Shown piece by piece: positions 61,501 to 64,000 of a stretch of 64,000 nucleotides of DNA (position 1 is the first letter of the stretch; every line of letters starts with the position of its first letter). The stretch covers positions 35,755,182 through 35,819,181 of the forward strand of contig OZ024794.1 in the NCBI GenBank assembly GCA_964017045.1. The letters run 5' to 3'. This stretch comes from Omphiscola glabra (Eukaryota > Mollusca > Gastropoda > Lymnaeidae). The position numbers were made by a program, and so were the translations under genes. A model generated the notes under the pieces. It saw nothing but the letters and a program-made list of their open reading frames with translations. It did no database searches and was not told where the DNA came from.

Positions 61501-64000
61501 ACCAGGATCACCAAGTACACCAGAATCTCCAAGCACACCTGGTTCACCAAGTACTCCAGGCTCACCAAGCACACCAGAGTCACCCAGTACACCAGGGTCA
61601 CCAAGTACTCCAAGTTCTATAAGTACTCCTGGCTCACCAAGTACACCTGAATCAGTAAGCACTCCTGGATCACCAAGCACACCAGAAACTTTGAGCACTC
61701 CAGGGTCACCAAGCACACCAGGTTCACCTAGCACTGTTCAAACCCCAAGCACACCAGGATCACCAAGTACACCAGAATCTCCAAGCACACCTGGTTCACC
61801 AAGTACTCCAGGCTCATCAAGCACACCAGAGTCACCCAGTACACCAGGGTCACCAAGTACTCCAAGTTCTATAAGTACTCCTGGCTCACCAAGTACACCT
61901 GAATCAGTAAGCACTCCTGGATCACCAAGCACACCAGAAACTTTGAGCACTCTAGGGTCACCAAGCACACCAGGTTCACCTAGCACTGTTCAAACCCCAA
62001 GCACACCAGGATCACCAAGTACACCAGAATCTCCAAGCACACCTGGTTCACCAAGTACTCCAGGCTCACCAAGCACACCAGAGTCACCCAGTACACCAGG
62101 GTCACCAAGTACTCCAAGTTCTATAAGTACTCCTGGCTCACCAAGTACACCTGAATCAGTAAGCACTCCTGGATCACCAAGCACACCAGAAACTTTGAGC
62201 ACTCCAGGGTCACCAAGCACACCAGGTTCACCTAGCACTGTTCAAAACCCAAGTACACCAGAATCTCCAAGCACACCTGGTTCACCTAGTACTCCAGGCT
62301 CATCAAGCACACCAGAGTCACCCAGTACACCAGGGTCACCAAGTACTCCAAGTTCTATAAGTACTCCTGGCTCACCAAGTACACCTGAATCAGTAAGCAC
62401 TCCTGGATCACCAAGCACACCAGAAACTTTGAGCACTCCAGGTTCGCCAAGCACACCAGGTTCACCAAGCACTGTTCAAACCCCAAGCACACCAGGATCA
62501 CCAAGTACACCAGAATCTCCAAGCACACCTGGTTCACCAAGTACTCCAGGCTCACCAAGCACACAAGAGTCACCCAGTACACCAGGGTCACCAAGTACTC
62601 CAAGTTCTATAAGTACTCCTGGCTCACCAAGTACACCTGAATCAGTAAGCACTCCTGGATCACCAAGCACACCAGAAACTTTGAGCACTCCAGGGTCACC
62701 AAGCACACCAGGTTCACCTAGCACTGTTCAAACCCCAAGCACACCAGGATCACCAAGTACACCAGAATCTCCAAGCACACCTCGTTCACCAAGTACTCCA
62801 GGCTCATCAAGCACACCAGAGTCACCCAGTACACCAGGGTCACCAAGTACTCCAAGTTCTATAAGTACTCCTGGCTCACCAAGTACACCTGAATCAGTAA
62901 GCACTCCTGGATCACCAAGCACACCAGAAACTTTGAGCACTCCAGGTTCACCAAGCACACCAGGTTCACCTAGCACTGTTCAAACCCCAAGCACACCAGG
63001 ATCACCAAGTACACCAGAATCTCCAAGCACACCTGGTTCACCAAGTACTCCAGGCTCACCAAGCACACAAGAGTCACCCAGTACACCAGGGTCACCAAGT
63101 ACTCCAAGTTCTATAAGTACTCCTGGCTCACCAAGTACACCTGAATCAGTAAGCACTCCTGGATCACCAAGCACACCAGAAACTTTGAGCACTCCAGGTT
63201 CGCCAAGCACACCAGGTTCACCAAGCACTGTTCAAACCCCAAGCACACCAGGATCACCAAGTACACCAGAATCTCCAAGCACACCTGGTTCACCAAGTAC
63301 TCCAGGCTCACCAAGCACACAAGAGTCACCCAGTACACCAGGGTCACCAAGTACTCCAAGTTCTATAAGTACTCCTGGCTCACCAAGTACACCTGAATCA
63401 GTAAGCACTCCTGGATCACCAAGTACTCCAGGCTCATCAAGCACACCAGAGTCACCCAGTACACCAGGGTCACCAAGTACTCCAAGTTCTATAAGTACTC
63501 CTGGCTCACCAAGTACACCTGAATCAGTAAGCACTCCTGGATCACCAAGCACACCAGAAACTTTGAGCACTCCAGGGTCACCAAGCACACCAGGTTCACC
63601 TAGCACTGTTCAAACCCCAAGCACACCAGGATCACCAAGTACACCAGAATCTCCAAGCACACCTGGTTCACCAAGTACTCCAGGCTCACCAAGCACACAA
63701 GAGTCACCCAGTACACCAGGGTCACCAAGTACTCCAAGTTCTATAAGTACTCCTGGCTCACCAAGTACACCTGAATCAGTAAGCACTCCTGGATCACCAA
63801 GCACACCAGAAACTTTGAGCACTCCAGGGTCACCAAGCACACCAGGTTCACCTAGCACTGTTCAAACCCCAAGCACACCAGGATCACCAAGTACACCAGA
63901 ATCTCCAAGCACACCTGGTTCACCTAGTACTCCAGGCTCATCAAGCACACCAGAGTCACCCAGTACACCAGGGTCACCAAGTACTCCAAGTTCTATAAGT
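16433..64000 (+). CDS. SCO-spondin-like, mucin-like secreted VWD protein (45 exons, 3' end outside window)
   Basis: One plus-strand gene. Exons run 16433-16518, 23442-23609, 24050-24111, 25511-25636, 26300-26449, 27799-27992, 30036-30180, 30741-30917, 31051-31121, 31532-31633, 32328-32499, 32810-33065, 34662-34812, 34925-35097, 35319-35433, 35602-35748, 36685-36868, 37548-37779, 38176-38392, 38740-38828, 39340-39395, 39760-39915, 41031-41231, 41779-41984, 42388-42515, 43813-43922, 44264-44413, 44833-44947, 45722-45882, 46121-46225, 46607-46726, 47179-47286, 47624-47650, 49452-49705, 50206-50332, 50962-51003, 51209-51438, 52273-52408, 52761-52850, 53609-53878, 55183-55224, 57841-57930, 58325-58594, 59982-60023 and 61269-64000. 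All introns are GT-AG and all phases agree. The sum, 8985 nt, is exactly 2995 codons with no stop. Module order (signal, EMI, EGF, three VWD-C8-TIL, LDLa x4) is that of SCO-spondin; the P/T/S tail is that of a mucin. Expected role: secreted, O-glycosylated matrix or mucus polymer. Individual splice sites are hand calls. Confidence 0.88.
17417..17912 (+). mobile_element. LINE 3' fragment in intron 1
   Basis: Same retrotransposon family as 4243-4925, opposite orientation. It encodes [18 protein letters not shown], then a [15 protein letters not shown] block and an [18 protein letters not shown] block, with two in-frame stops (TAG near 17658, TGA near 17753). It ends in a (GAT)n tail at 17888-17912. 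The 5' truncation point is preceded by poly-A and poly-C runs. Confidence 0.82.
18262..18595. repeat. 43-bp minisatellite in intron 1
   Basis: Nearly eight units with AAGCGTCCATGGTGCACAAT and GATAAGCATTGATGAAAGGA. Variants GCGCAATAT and GCACAATAT alternate in blocks. Antisense ORFs are repeat artefacts (the unit is not a multiple of three and all frames are open). Confidence 0.92.
19255..20010. repeat. About 47-bp degenerate minisatellite in intron 1
   Basis: About sixteen diverged units with landmarks GTGTGGCACTTCC, ACACATGGACTTTGGG and TATTAGTAGAGGG. This is older and more diverged than most arrays in the window. Confidence 0.85.
20213..20302. repeat. 16-bp minisatellite in intron 1
   Basis: About six units of ACATTTTAACAATTAG, the last ones with TTACACATT. 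Confidence 0.85.
20686..20862. mobile_element. Half copy of a long-inverted-repeat element
   Basis: Closely matches the left arm and centre of the element at 48251-48549: GTTACCGGAAATT, GAAAGAAATTTCGTCGAC, GAACGGAAATTTGGT, TTTTTTTCAGTTCACA and AAAACAAAATAATGCAT. The right arm is absent. A run of about 19 C residues sits at 20630-20649. Confidence 0.75.
20938..21960. repeat. 42-bp minisatellite, about 24 copies, open in frame
   Basis: About 24 very uniform 42-bp units carrying GCCTTTATTAGGCCCACAAC and GGTGAGAAGCTATGACGGTC. The unit is a multiple of three and free of stops in one plus-strand frame, so 342 codons ([14 protein letters not shown] repeated) are open. It is much richer in GC and CpG than the flanks. 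It lies inside intron 1; there is no splice or start signal, so I call it a repeat rather than a gene. Confidence 0.9.
22745..23105 (-). repeat. GC-rich interspersed repeat, copy C
   Basis: Reverse-strand copy of the 5106-5828 family. Reading the minus strand: CTCCTAGGCAACCGTTTCGT, AGTGGACTGCGGACGCTTT, TCGGTCGACCGGGCC, ending at CGACATTT. It preserves more of the 5' half than copy B. Confidence 0.78.
23442..24111 (+). CDS. Exons 2-3: EMI-like domain
   Basis: Exons 23442-23609 and 24050-24111, residues about 30-104. The Cys pattern is HYC, HPC, QIC, SCC, SEC, and it ends in [10 protein letters not shown], the hallmark C-terminus of EMI modules and very like the N-terminal module of SCO-spondin. 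The open frame continues upstream of the chosen acceptor to 23197, so exon 2 could begin further 5'; I chose 23442 because AG follows a pyrimidine tract and the phase (one base completing the codon) fits exon 1. One N-glycosylation sequon (NAT) precedes SCC. Confidence 0.72.
24956..25376. repeat. 37-bp minisatellite in intron 3
   Basis: Eleven nearly identical units with GTTGGCGAAGTTAAGTGTTA and GGTTGAGTTGCCCAAAT. It ends about 135 bp before exon 4. Confidence 0.95.
25511..25636 (+). CDS. Exon 4: EGF-like domain
   Basis: Residues about 106-146. Six cysteines in EGF order: CFPSC, NGGEC, PKCTC, GRAC. The NGGEC turn and the C-x-C-P spacing are typical. Flanking introns are both phase 1, as usual for shuffled EGF exons. 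There is no Asp/Asn hydroxylation consensus, so calcium binding is not supported. Confidence 0.85.
25990..26299. repeat. 31-34-bp minisatellite running into the exon 5 acceptor
   Basis: About nine units with GACACGGTGCTAAAATACGT and CATCTTTCTTGTCT. The last three units change to GTGTCCCTCATGTCTGAAAC followed by AGTGCTAAAAT, and the final copy provides the exon 5 splice acceptor. Confidence 0.88.
26300..26449 (+). CDS. Exon 5: short Cys-rich module before VWD1
   Basis: Residues about 148-197, with a [10 protein letters not shown] start, a KCC pair, a GTWGSQ motif and a YGCTPCYP end. The Cys spacing with CC followed by a Trp-Gly motif resembles the segment that joins EMI to the first VWD in SCO-spondin, and loosely a TB (8-Cys) module. 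The acceptor could equally be at 26291 (both are AG, same phase), adding three residues. Donor CCAA|GTAAGT. Confidence 0.75.
26690..27391 (+). mobile_element. Degenerate LINE fragment in intron 5
   Basis: Plus-strand pieces of a reverse-transcriptase C-terminus: [19 protein letters not shown], then a [12 protein letters not shown] block, a [19 protein letters not shown] block and [14 protein letters not shown], followed by a decayed zinc-knuckle-like tail. Several stops and frameshifts show it is dead. It is a different family from 17417-17912. Confidence 0.78.
27392..27598. repeat. 19-bp minisatellite grown inside the LINE 3' end
   Basis: Eleven units GATGATTAAGGTGGTCAGC, directly after the LINE coding remnant and before GTCGATTTCGACTGACGAAC and a (TA)n tail. 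The sequence context suggests that the array amplified a piece of the LINE 3' end. Confidence 0.9.
27799..31121 (+). CDS. Exons 6-9: first VWD domain
   Basis: Exons 27799-27992, 30036-30180, 30741-30917 and 31051-31121, residues about 198-393. It opens with [16 protein letters not shown], the canonical start of VWD, and its second half holds [13 protein letters not shown], the calcium-loop motif. The first Cys of the CGLC motif seen in VWF is replaced (EGVC). Intron 6 is phase 0 and its donor AAG|GTAAGA is copied about thirty times just downstream. Exon 7 encodes the beta-strand block starting [12 protein letters not shown]. Confidence 0.88.
27969..28970. repeat. Tandem array built from the exon 6 splice donor
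   Basis: The last 17-24 bases of exon 6 plus the start of intron 6 are repeated: a 25-bp unit carrying GTGTGCATGTTACAAG followed by GTAAGACA. After about 28440 a longer compound unit appears that adds GTGGCCCGAATCTGAGAG, (GA)n and ATCACTTATTTCAAG, again followed by GTAAGA. I count about thirty copies of CAAGGTAAGA, a near-consensus 5' splice site. Confidence 0.92.
29066..29185. repeat. 57-58-bp direct duplication in intron 6
   Basis: Two adjacent copies of a segment containing GACAAAGACCGATGTCTCAG and GCGTATCTTGTTTAAAGC, differing at only a few bases. Confidence 0.85.
29558..29721. mobile_element. Fold-back MITE in intron 6
   Basis: Two arms of about 60 bp in inverted orientation: left AATTCGTCAGTTTTACTAAA.., right (reverse complement) AATTCTTCATTTTAACTAAA.., both continuing through ATAAACTAC and CCGAATAGCATT. 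A short GC-rich spacer separates them. No clear target duplication found. Confidence 0.75.
30470..30725. repeat. About 20-bp degenerate array before exon 8
   Basis: About a dozen diverged units of the type TTTCTAAACATTACCTTCA in intron 7, ending 15 bp before the exon 8 acceptor. It is pyrimidine-biased and may overlap the branch and polypyrimidine region. Confidence 0.75.
31532..33065 (+). CDS. Exons 10-12: first C8 and TIL domains
   Basis: Exons 31532-31633 and 32328-32499 encode C8 (residues about 394-484) with cysteines [27 protein letters not shown], and the closing ISWRSSNLC. Exon 32810-33065 encodes TIL-1 (about 485-569): [29 protein letters not shown], and CVSPQDCQC, followed by a TILa/VWC-like start. 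Exon 12 ends TG|, splitting a cysteine codon, and the same split is used at exons 18 and 28. Confidence 0.88.
33080..33760 (-). mobile_element. Degenerate LINE fragment in intron 12
   Basis: Minus-strand frames, with shifts, give [15 protein letters not shown], an [17 protein letters not shown] block, [20 protein letters not shown] and [10 protein letters not shown], the C-terminal signature of a LINE reverse transcriptase. Multiple stops are present. The rest of intron 12 (33760-34661) shows nothing I can name. Confidence 0.7.
34662..35748 (+). CDS. Exons 13-16: second VWD domain
   Basis: Exons 34662-34812, 34925-35097, 35319-35433 and 35602-35748, residues about 570-765. Exon 13 starts with the end of the TILa module ([11 protein letters not shown]) and then [18 protein letters not shown], a clear VWD start. 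Exon 16 holds [15 protein letters not shown], the calcium-loop motif with five acidic or amide side chains. Its CGLC equivalent is LGIC, so the first Cys is absent. Introns here are short (112 to 936 bp) and free of large arrays. Confidence 0.9.
36685..37779 (+). CDS. Exons 17-18: second C8-like and TIL domains
   Basis: Exon 36685-36868 (residues about 766-826) encodes a reduced C8 with [15 protein letters not shown] and [13 protein letters not shown]; it lacks the WR..LC ending, so it is divergent. Exon 37548-37779 (about 827-904) encodes TIL-2: [36 protein letters not shown], and GCREW, ending in a split Cys codon. The donor GTACTA is weak but the phase and the next exon support it. Confidence 0.85.
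37960..38175. repeat. About 31-bp array built from the exon 19 acceptor
   Basis: About seven degenerate units with TCTGCAATGGCTCTGATC and a TTTATTGACA tract. The last unit crosses the real acceptor: the first bases of exon 19 (TGTCTGCAATGGCTCTGATC) are the repeat unit itself. Confidence 0.88.
38176..39395 (+). CDS. Exons 19-21: Cys-rich TIL/VWC-like segment before VWD3
   Basis: Exons 38176-38392, 38740-38828 and 39340-39395, residues about 904-1024. Exon 19 has [17 protein letters not shown] and [13 protein letters not shown], then QLCFCAEGF, a TIL-like pattern. Exons 20-21 have [33 protein letters not shown] and PTDCTG, which read as a TILa/VWC module leading into VWD3. The total phase closes correctly into exon 22. 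Confidence 0.82.
39760..41984 (+). CDS. Exons 22-24: third VWD domain (divergent)
   Basis: Exons 39760-39915, 41031-41231 and 41779-41984, residues about 1025-1212. The usual TFDG start is changed to [13 protein letters not shown], followed by [16 protein letters not shown]. The middle exon has beta-strand character ([26 protein letters not shown]). Exon 24 has [15 protein letters not shown], a calcium-loop motif again without the first Cys of CGLC. Both inner splice junctions are flanked by arrays that copy them: the exon 23 acceptor three times and the exon 24 donor six times. Confidence 0.87.
40495..40818. repeat. 31-bp minisatellite in intron 22
   Basis: Ten units with GGAAACTGAAGCATTGATCA and CTGTGACCAGA. 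Two units carry CTGCGACC in place of CTGTGACC, spaced five units apart, suggesting duplication of a multi-unit block. Confidence 0.95.
40896..41046. repeat. 51-bp array copying the exon 23 acceptor
   Basis: Three perfect units with TGATCCCCTGGCCATG, TTTTCACAG|GTACTGCC and TGCATGCACATG. The acceptor dinucleotides are at 40927-40928, 40978-40979 and 41029-41030; the last is the real one. Use of an upstream acceptor would place TGA in frame nine codons into the exon. Confidence 0.92.
41340..41490. repeat. 15-bp minisatellite in intron 23
   Basis: About nine units of AAGACCTCATATGGG, with one- to two-base length changes. Confidence 0.88.
41973..42177. repeat. 34-bp array copying the exon 24 donor
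   Basis: Six units with TACTTGTGAG|GTAATGCTG and TTACAGAAGTCATGG. The first donor (41985) is the real end of exon 24; the others follow every 34 bp. Each unit also holds a CAG, so each could in principle act as a tiny acceptor-donor pair. Confidence 0.93.
42388..44413 (+). CDS. Exons 25-27: third C8 and TIL domains
   Basis: Exons 42388-42515 and 43813-43922 encode C8-3 (residues about 1213-1291): [47 protein letters not shown] and the closing KWRHQRLC. Exon 44264-44413 encodes TIL-3 (about 1292-1341): [39 protein letters not shown]. This C8 keeps the full closing WR..LC motif. Confidence 0.9.
43185..43570. repeat. About 60-bp minisatellite in intron 25
   Basis: Six diverged units with ATAGCAAAGTCATAT, AAAGTACATAAACTCAATTA or GACATAGATTCATTAAGATA, and AAAACCAATGCTCT. 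Confidence 0.85.
44495..44640. repeat. About 37-bp repeat in intron 27
   Basis: Four units with AATTCACCAACTCACCCACC and a TATTTACTCT or TATTTGCTCT end. Confidence 0.8.
44833..47286 (+). CDS. Exons 28-32: TILa/VWC end and four LDL-receptor class A repeats
   Basis: Exon 44833-44947 and the start of 45722-45882 complete a TILa/VWC-like module ([27 protein letters not shown]). LDLa-1 is in exon 29 ([20 protein letters not shown] to DGADEFDC). LDLa-2 is exon 46121-46225, LDLa-3 exon 46607-46726, LDLa-4 exon 47179-47286. Each has six Cys and the acidic calcium cage (C..SDE..C or close). LDLa-2 ends DNSDEKDC, LDLa-4 ends DGSDEIGC; LDLa-3 has GQDEIDC. Exons 30-32 are phase 1-1, one domain per exon, as in classic exon shuffling. 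LDLa repeats after the third VWD are characteristic of SCO-spondin. Confidence 0.93.
45340..45630. mobile_element. Possible MITE in intron 28
   Basis: Imperfect terminal inverted repeats: left TCAACCCTTTCATTACC, right (reverse complement) TCAACCACTTTCAATTACC. The inside holds a cluster of GACGTC/TGACGTCA palindromes near 45515-45545. No clear target duplication. Confidence 0.4.
46716..46900. repeat. 27-bp array copying the exon 31 donor
   Basis: About six units of the form TTTGTGAAG|GTAATTAGTC plus AAACATTT. The parent is the exon 31 end TTGTAAAG|GTAGTCAAACA. Downstream copies keep a good AAG|GTAATT donor. The plus frame stays open through the array to 46908. Confidence 0.88.
47624..47650 (+). 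CDS. Exon 33: 27-nt Thr-rich microexon
   Basis: Encodes TYPTTTTAE (residues about 1545-1553), a short linker with O-glycosylation potential. Strong acceptor TTTTCAG, donor GAAG|GTTTGT, both phase 1. It is the first P/T/S-type sequence in the protein and parallels exons 36, 41 and 44. Confidence 0.78.
47695..47876. mobile_element. MITE-like inverted-repeat element in intron 33
   Basis: Left end CTAAGCGTCTGTTCACAAGA followed by TCAAATTTCGCATCAA; reverse complement of the right end CTAAGGGTCATTTCACGGGA followed by TCAAATTTTCCCTCAA. About 180 bp in all. Target duplication unclear. Confidence 0.65.
48251..48549. mobile_element. Fold-back / Mutator-like MITE with 9-bp target duplication
   Basis: A 299-bp element that is almost entirely two inverted arms of about 140-150 bp. 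The left arm runs GGTTACCGGAAATTTGATCG.., the right arm (reverse complement) CGTAACCGGAAATTTGATTG... It is flanked by a perfect 9-bp direct repeat ATTTTATAC (48242-48250 and 48550-48558). Long inverted arms with a 9-bp duplication fit Mutator-like elements. No ORF inside. A half copy is at 20686-20862. Confidence 0.82.
48590..48845. repeat. 30-bp minisatellite in intron 33
   Basis: About eight degenerate units with ACTGTCAACATCAGTCCATT and ATTACCTTTT, starting about 30 bp after the fold-back element's target duplication. Degenerate half-units continue to 48990. Confidence 0.85.
48990..49451. other. End of intron 33
   Basis: No exon recognised. A short (TATGATATTRGAGA)n stretch lies at 49120-49165, and the following 150 bp is GC-richer and may be an old element fragment. 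Confidence 0.4.
49452..50332 (+). CDS. Exons 34-35: unrecognised beta-rich domain, copy 1
   Basis: Exons 49452-49705 and 50206-50332, residues about 1553-1680. It runs from [15 protein letters not shown] to [11 protein letters not shown], about 127 residues with only two cysteines, one near each end, and alternating hydrophobic strands ([44 protein letters not shown]). The layout suggests a jelly-roll or Ig-like sandwich closed by one disulfide. The inner intron is phase 0 and the outer ones phase 1. I do not recognise a family; it is not LDLa, VWD, TSP1 or EGF. Confidence 0.8.
50580..50815. repeat. 29-bp minisatellite in intron 35
   Basis: About eight units with AAGTAAACAGGAGTCTCATA and ACTAAGGCT; AGAAG/AACC and AGGAG/AACT variants alternate, showing a two-unit higher-order period. 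Confidence 0.92.
50962..51003 (+). CDS. Exon 36: 42-nt Thr/Pro linker exon
   Basis: Encodes [14 protein letters not shown]. Phase 1-1. It has the same length (42 nt) as exons 41 and 44, so it belongs to a family of small symmetric linker exons. Confidence 0.8.
51209..52408 (+). CDS. Exons 37-38: unrecognised beta-rich domain, copy 2
   Basis: Exons 51209-51438 and 52273-52408, residues about 1694-1816. It runs from [17 protein letters not shown] to NATGCIE. Like copy 1 it has two terminal cysteines, a NIFTPSRDP segment parallel to [10 protein letters not shown], a strand pair ending in a charged turn ([15 protein letters not shown]), and a phase-0 intron at the same relative place. The pair is therefore an old duplication. 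The acceptor may slip by 3 nt (AGCAG). Confidence 0.8.
51470..52130. other. Intron 37, unclassified higher-GC block
   Basis: Overlapping short antisense ORFs and a locally higher GC content suggest an old repeat copy. I cannot assign a family and see no splice structure. Confidence 0.35.
52761..53878 (+). CDS. Exons 39-40: Cys-rich mini-module and P/T/S exon, copy 1
   Basis: Exon 52761-52850 encodes [16 protein letters not shown].. then [12 protein letters not shown], eight cysteines counting the split end codon region, in about 29 residues. Exon 53609-53878 encodes 90 residues that are nearly all T, S, P ([20 protein letters not shown].., [13 protein letters not shown]). Phase 1 throughout. 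It is duplicated at 57841-58594, 5080 bp downstream. Confidence 0.83.
53879..55182. other. Intron 40 with interspersed repeat copy 2
   Basis: 54728-54890 is the second copy of the AT-rich repeat at 8148-8315. It holds ATGCCTTCATCAG, AACAACAAAACATT and a (TA)n tract. The interval 53910-54720 has no exon; it may be an insertion of unclassified mobile DNA. Confidence 0.45.
55183..55224 (+). CDS. Exon 41: 42-nt Thr/Pro linker exon
   Basis: Encodes [14 protein letters not shown]. Acceptor TTTTTGAATAG, donor CCTG|GTATTT, phase 1-1. The same length, phase and donor type as exon 44 (59982-60023) show the two are equivalents in the duplicated block. Confidence 0.7.
55326..55555. repeat. 55-bp repeat in intron 41, parent of the next array
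   Basis: Four nearly perfect units with GATAAGAATATTGTTAATCC, CTGCCTTTTGAATGTAT and ATACTTAGTGTTTATTGT. The last part of the unit is what is amplified in the adjoining 29-bp array. Confidence 0.93.
55553..56608. repeat. 29-bp minisatellite, about 36 copies
   Basis: About 36 units of GATAGGATTCTATACTTAGT followed by GTTTATTGT, with GATAAG/GATAGG and ATTG/CTTG variants in repeating patterns. It appears to have arisen by internal deletion of the 55-bp unit next door and re-expansion. Confidence 0.95.
56753..57240. repeat. 61-bp minisatellite, exactly 8 copies
   Basis: Eight uninterrupted 61-bp units (488 bp) with ACATAGGTTCTGTCAGATAT, GGGCAAACTACCAAAGTAGA and TTAGTTTAAAATCAGACTAA. ACAT/ACGT and GGGC/GGTC variants recur in order, so a multi-unit block was copied. 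Confidence 0.95.
57841..58594 (+). CDS. Exons 42-43: Cys-rich mini-module and P/T/S exon, copy 2
   Basis: Exon 57841-57930 encodes [20 protein letters not shown], then [10 protein letters not shown]. Exon 58325-58594 encodes a 90-residue T/S/P segment. Both have exactly the lengths and phases of exons 39-40 (90 and 270 nt) and exon 43 differs from exon 40 at roughly 16 of 270 bases by eye. The 5' part of the intron and the sequence before exon 43 are also conserved. This marks a recent tandem duplication. Confidence 0.85.
58676..59850. repeat. 39-bp minisatellite, about 30 copies, open on both strands
   Basis: About 30 units of TTCAAATCTGAACATAACAC followed by ATAATCAGAACACACCATG, with no length change at all. 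The unit is a multiple of three and lacks stops in one frame on each strand, so 429 (plus) and 433 (minus) codons are open. The plus frame reads [13 protein letters not shown] repeated, with an N-glycosylation sequon per unit. It lies between exons 43 and 44. The array may be intronic or, less likely, part of an extra exon (see findings). Confidence 0.92.
59982..60023 (+). CDS. Exon 44: 42-nt Thr-rich linker exon
   Basis: Encodes [14 protein letters not shown]. Acceptor CTGTCCAACAG, donor AAAG|GTATTT, phase 1-1. It is the equivalent of exon 41 in the duplicated block. Confidence 0.8.
60024..61268. other. Intron 44, no array
   Basis: AT-rich, with no exon, array or clear element. A hAT-like start (CAGCGGTTATCAACC) at 60597-60611 has no matching right end. 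This is one of few long introns here without a minisatellite. Confidence 0.5.
61269..64000 (+). CDS. Exon 45: mucin P/T/S tandem-repeat domain (open at window edge)
   Basis: Acceptor TTTTCCAG at 61268, then 910 codons in frame to base 64000 with no stop. The start ([19 protein letters not shown]) resembles exon 40/43. The bulk is an 84-residue repeat made of hexads such as [12 protein letters not shown] and STPETL, with the marker [14 protein letters not shown] once per repeat. Markers lie at about 61486, 61738, 61990, 62242, 62476, 62728, 62980, 63232, 63610 and 63862. Each repeat is 252 bp except one shortened by 18 bp and one lengthened by 126 bp; both changes keep frame. There are no Cys and no Met. 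Dense O-glycosylation is expected. Confidence 0.93.
61486..64000. repeat. 252-bp coding minisatellite with 18-bp sub-units
   Basis: About ten units of 252 bp, each fourteen 18-bp sub-units. Neighbouring units are nearly identical (variants CCAGAG/CAAGAG, TCACCA/TCATCA, GGTTCA/GGTTCG). Minus-strand frames ([18 protein letters not shown]) are open only because the sense frame has no matching codons; they are shadows. Confidence 0.95.

Noticed and set aside
61228..63858. Series of minus-strand ORFs with [16 protein letters not shown] repeats (collagen-like look)
   Set aside because: They are antisense shadows of the plus-strand P/T/S exon, whose frame, acceptor and phase agree with 44 upstream exons.

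Overview
This is a window of animal (eukaryotic) genomic DNA. Genes are split by GT-AG introns, the DNA is AT-rich, and there are degraded LINEs, hAT-type transposons, fold-back MITEs and a very high density of minisatellites. The encoded domain mix and repeat style suggest a lophotrochozoan, most likely a gastropod mollusc; that is inference, not a species identification.

Layout. Bases 1 to about 16.2 kb are intergenic. I see no ordinary protein gene there. The region holds tandem arrays (15 to 41 bp units), a non-autonomous hAT element with an 8-bp target duplication (3479-4207), a second small hAT MITE (15057-15234), a 3' LINE fragment (about 4243-4925, minus), a broken hAT transposase fragment (about 6059-6680, minus), three copies (two here, one in intron 1) of a GC-rich interspersed repeat, and a tRNA-Thr(AGT)-like sequence (5836-5908).

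From a TATA box at 16266 to the right edge the window holds one very large plus-strand gene. I assembled 45 exons by eye. Every junction is GT-AG, all codon phases match, and the exons join into one open frame of 2995 codons with no stop, still open at base 64000. Module order: signal peptide; EMI-like domain ending in a CC-x-GWSG motif; EGF; short Cys-rich module; three VWD-C8-TIL assemblies; four LDL-receptor class A repeats; a duplicated beta-rich domain I do not recognise; two Cys-rich mini-modules, each followed by a Pro/Thr/Ser exon; then a huge P/T/S mucin tract of 84-residue repeats. The N-terminal two thirds resemble SCO-spondin. The C-terminal part resembles a gel-forming mucin. The product should be a secreted, heavily O-glycosylated multimer-type extracellular protein.

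The most unusual feature is structural. The introns are packed with independent minisatellites, and several arrays are built from the gene's own exon-intron boundaries, so that functional-looking splice donors or acceptors are repeated 3 to about 30 times beside the real one (exons 5, 6, 19, 23, 24, 31). Two other arrays (42 bp in intron 1, 39 bp in intron 43) stay open in frame for 1 kb or more; the second ends in a donor of the right phase and may be a cryptic exon. Intronic mobile DNA includes LINE fragments, a 9-bp-TSD fold-back element with long inverted arms, and other MITEs.
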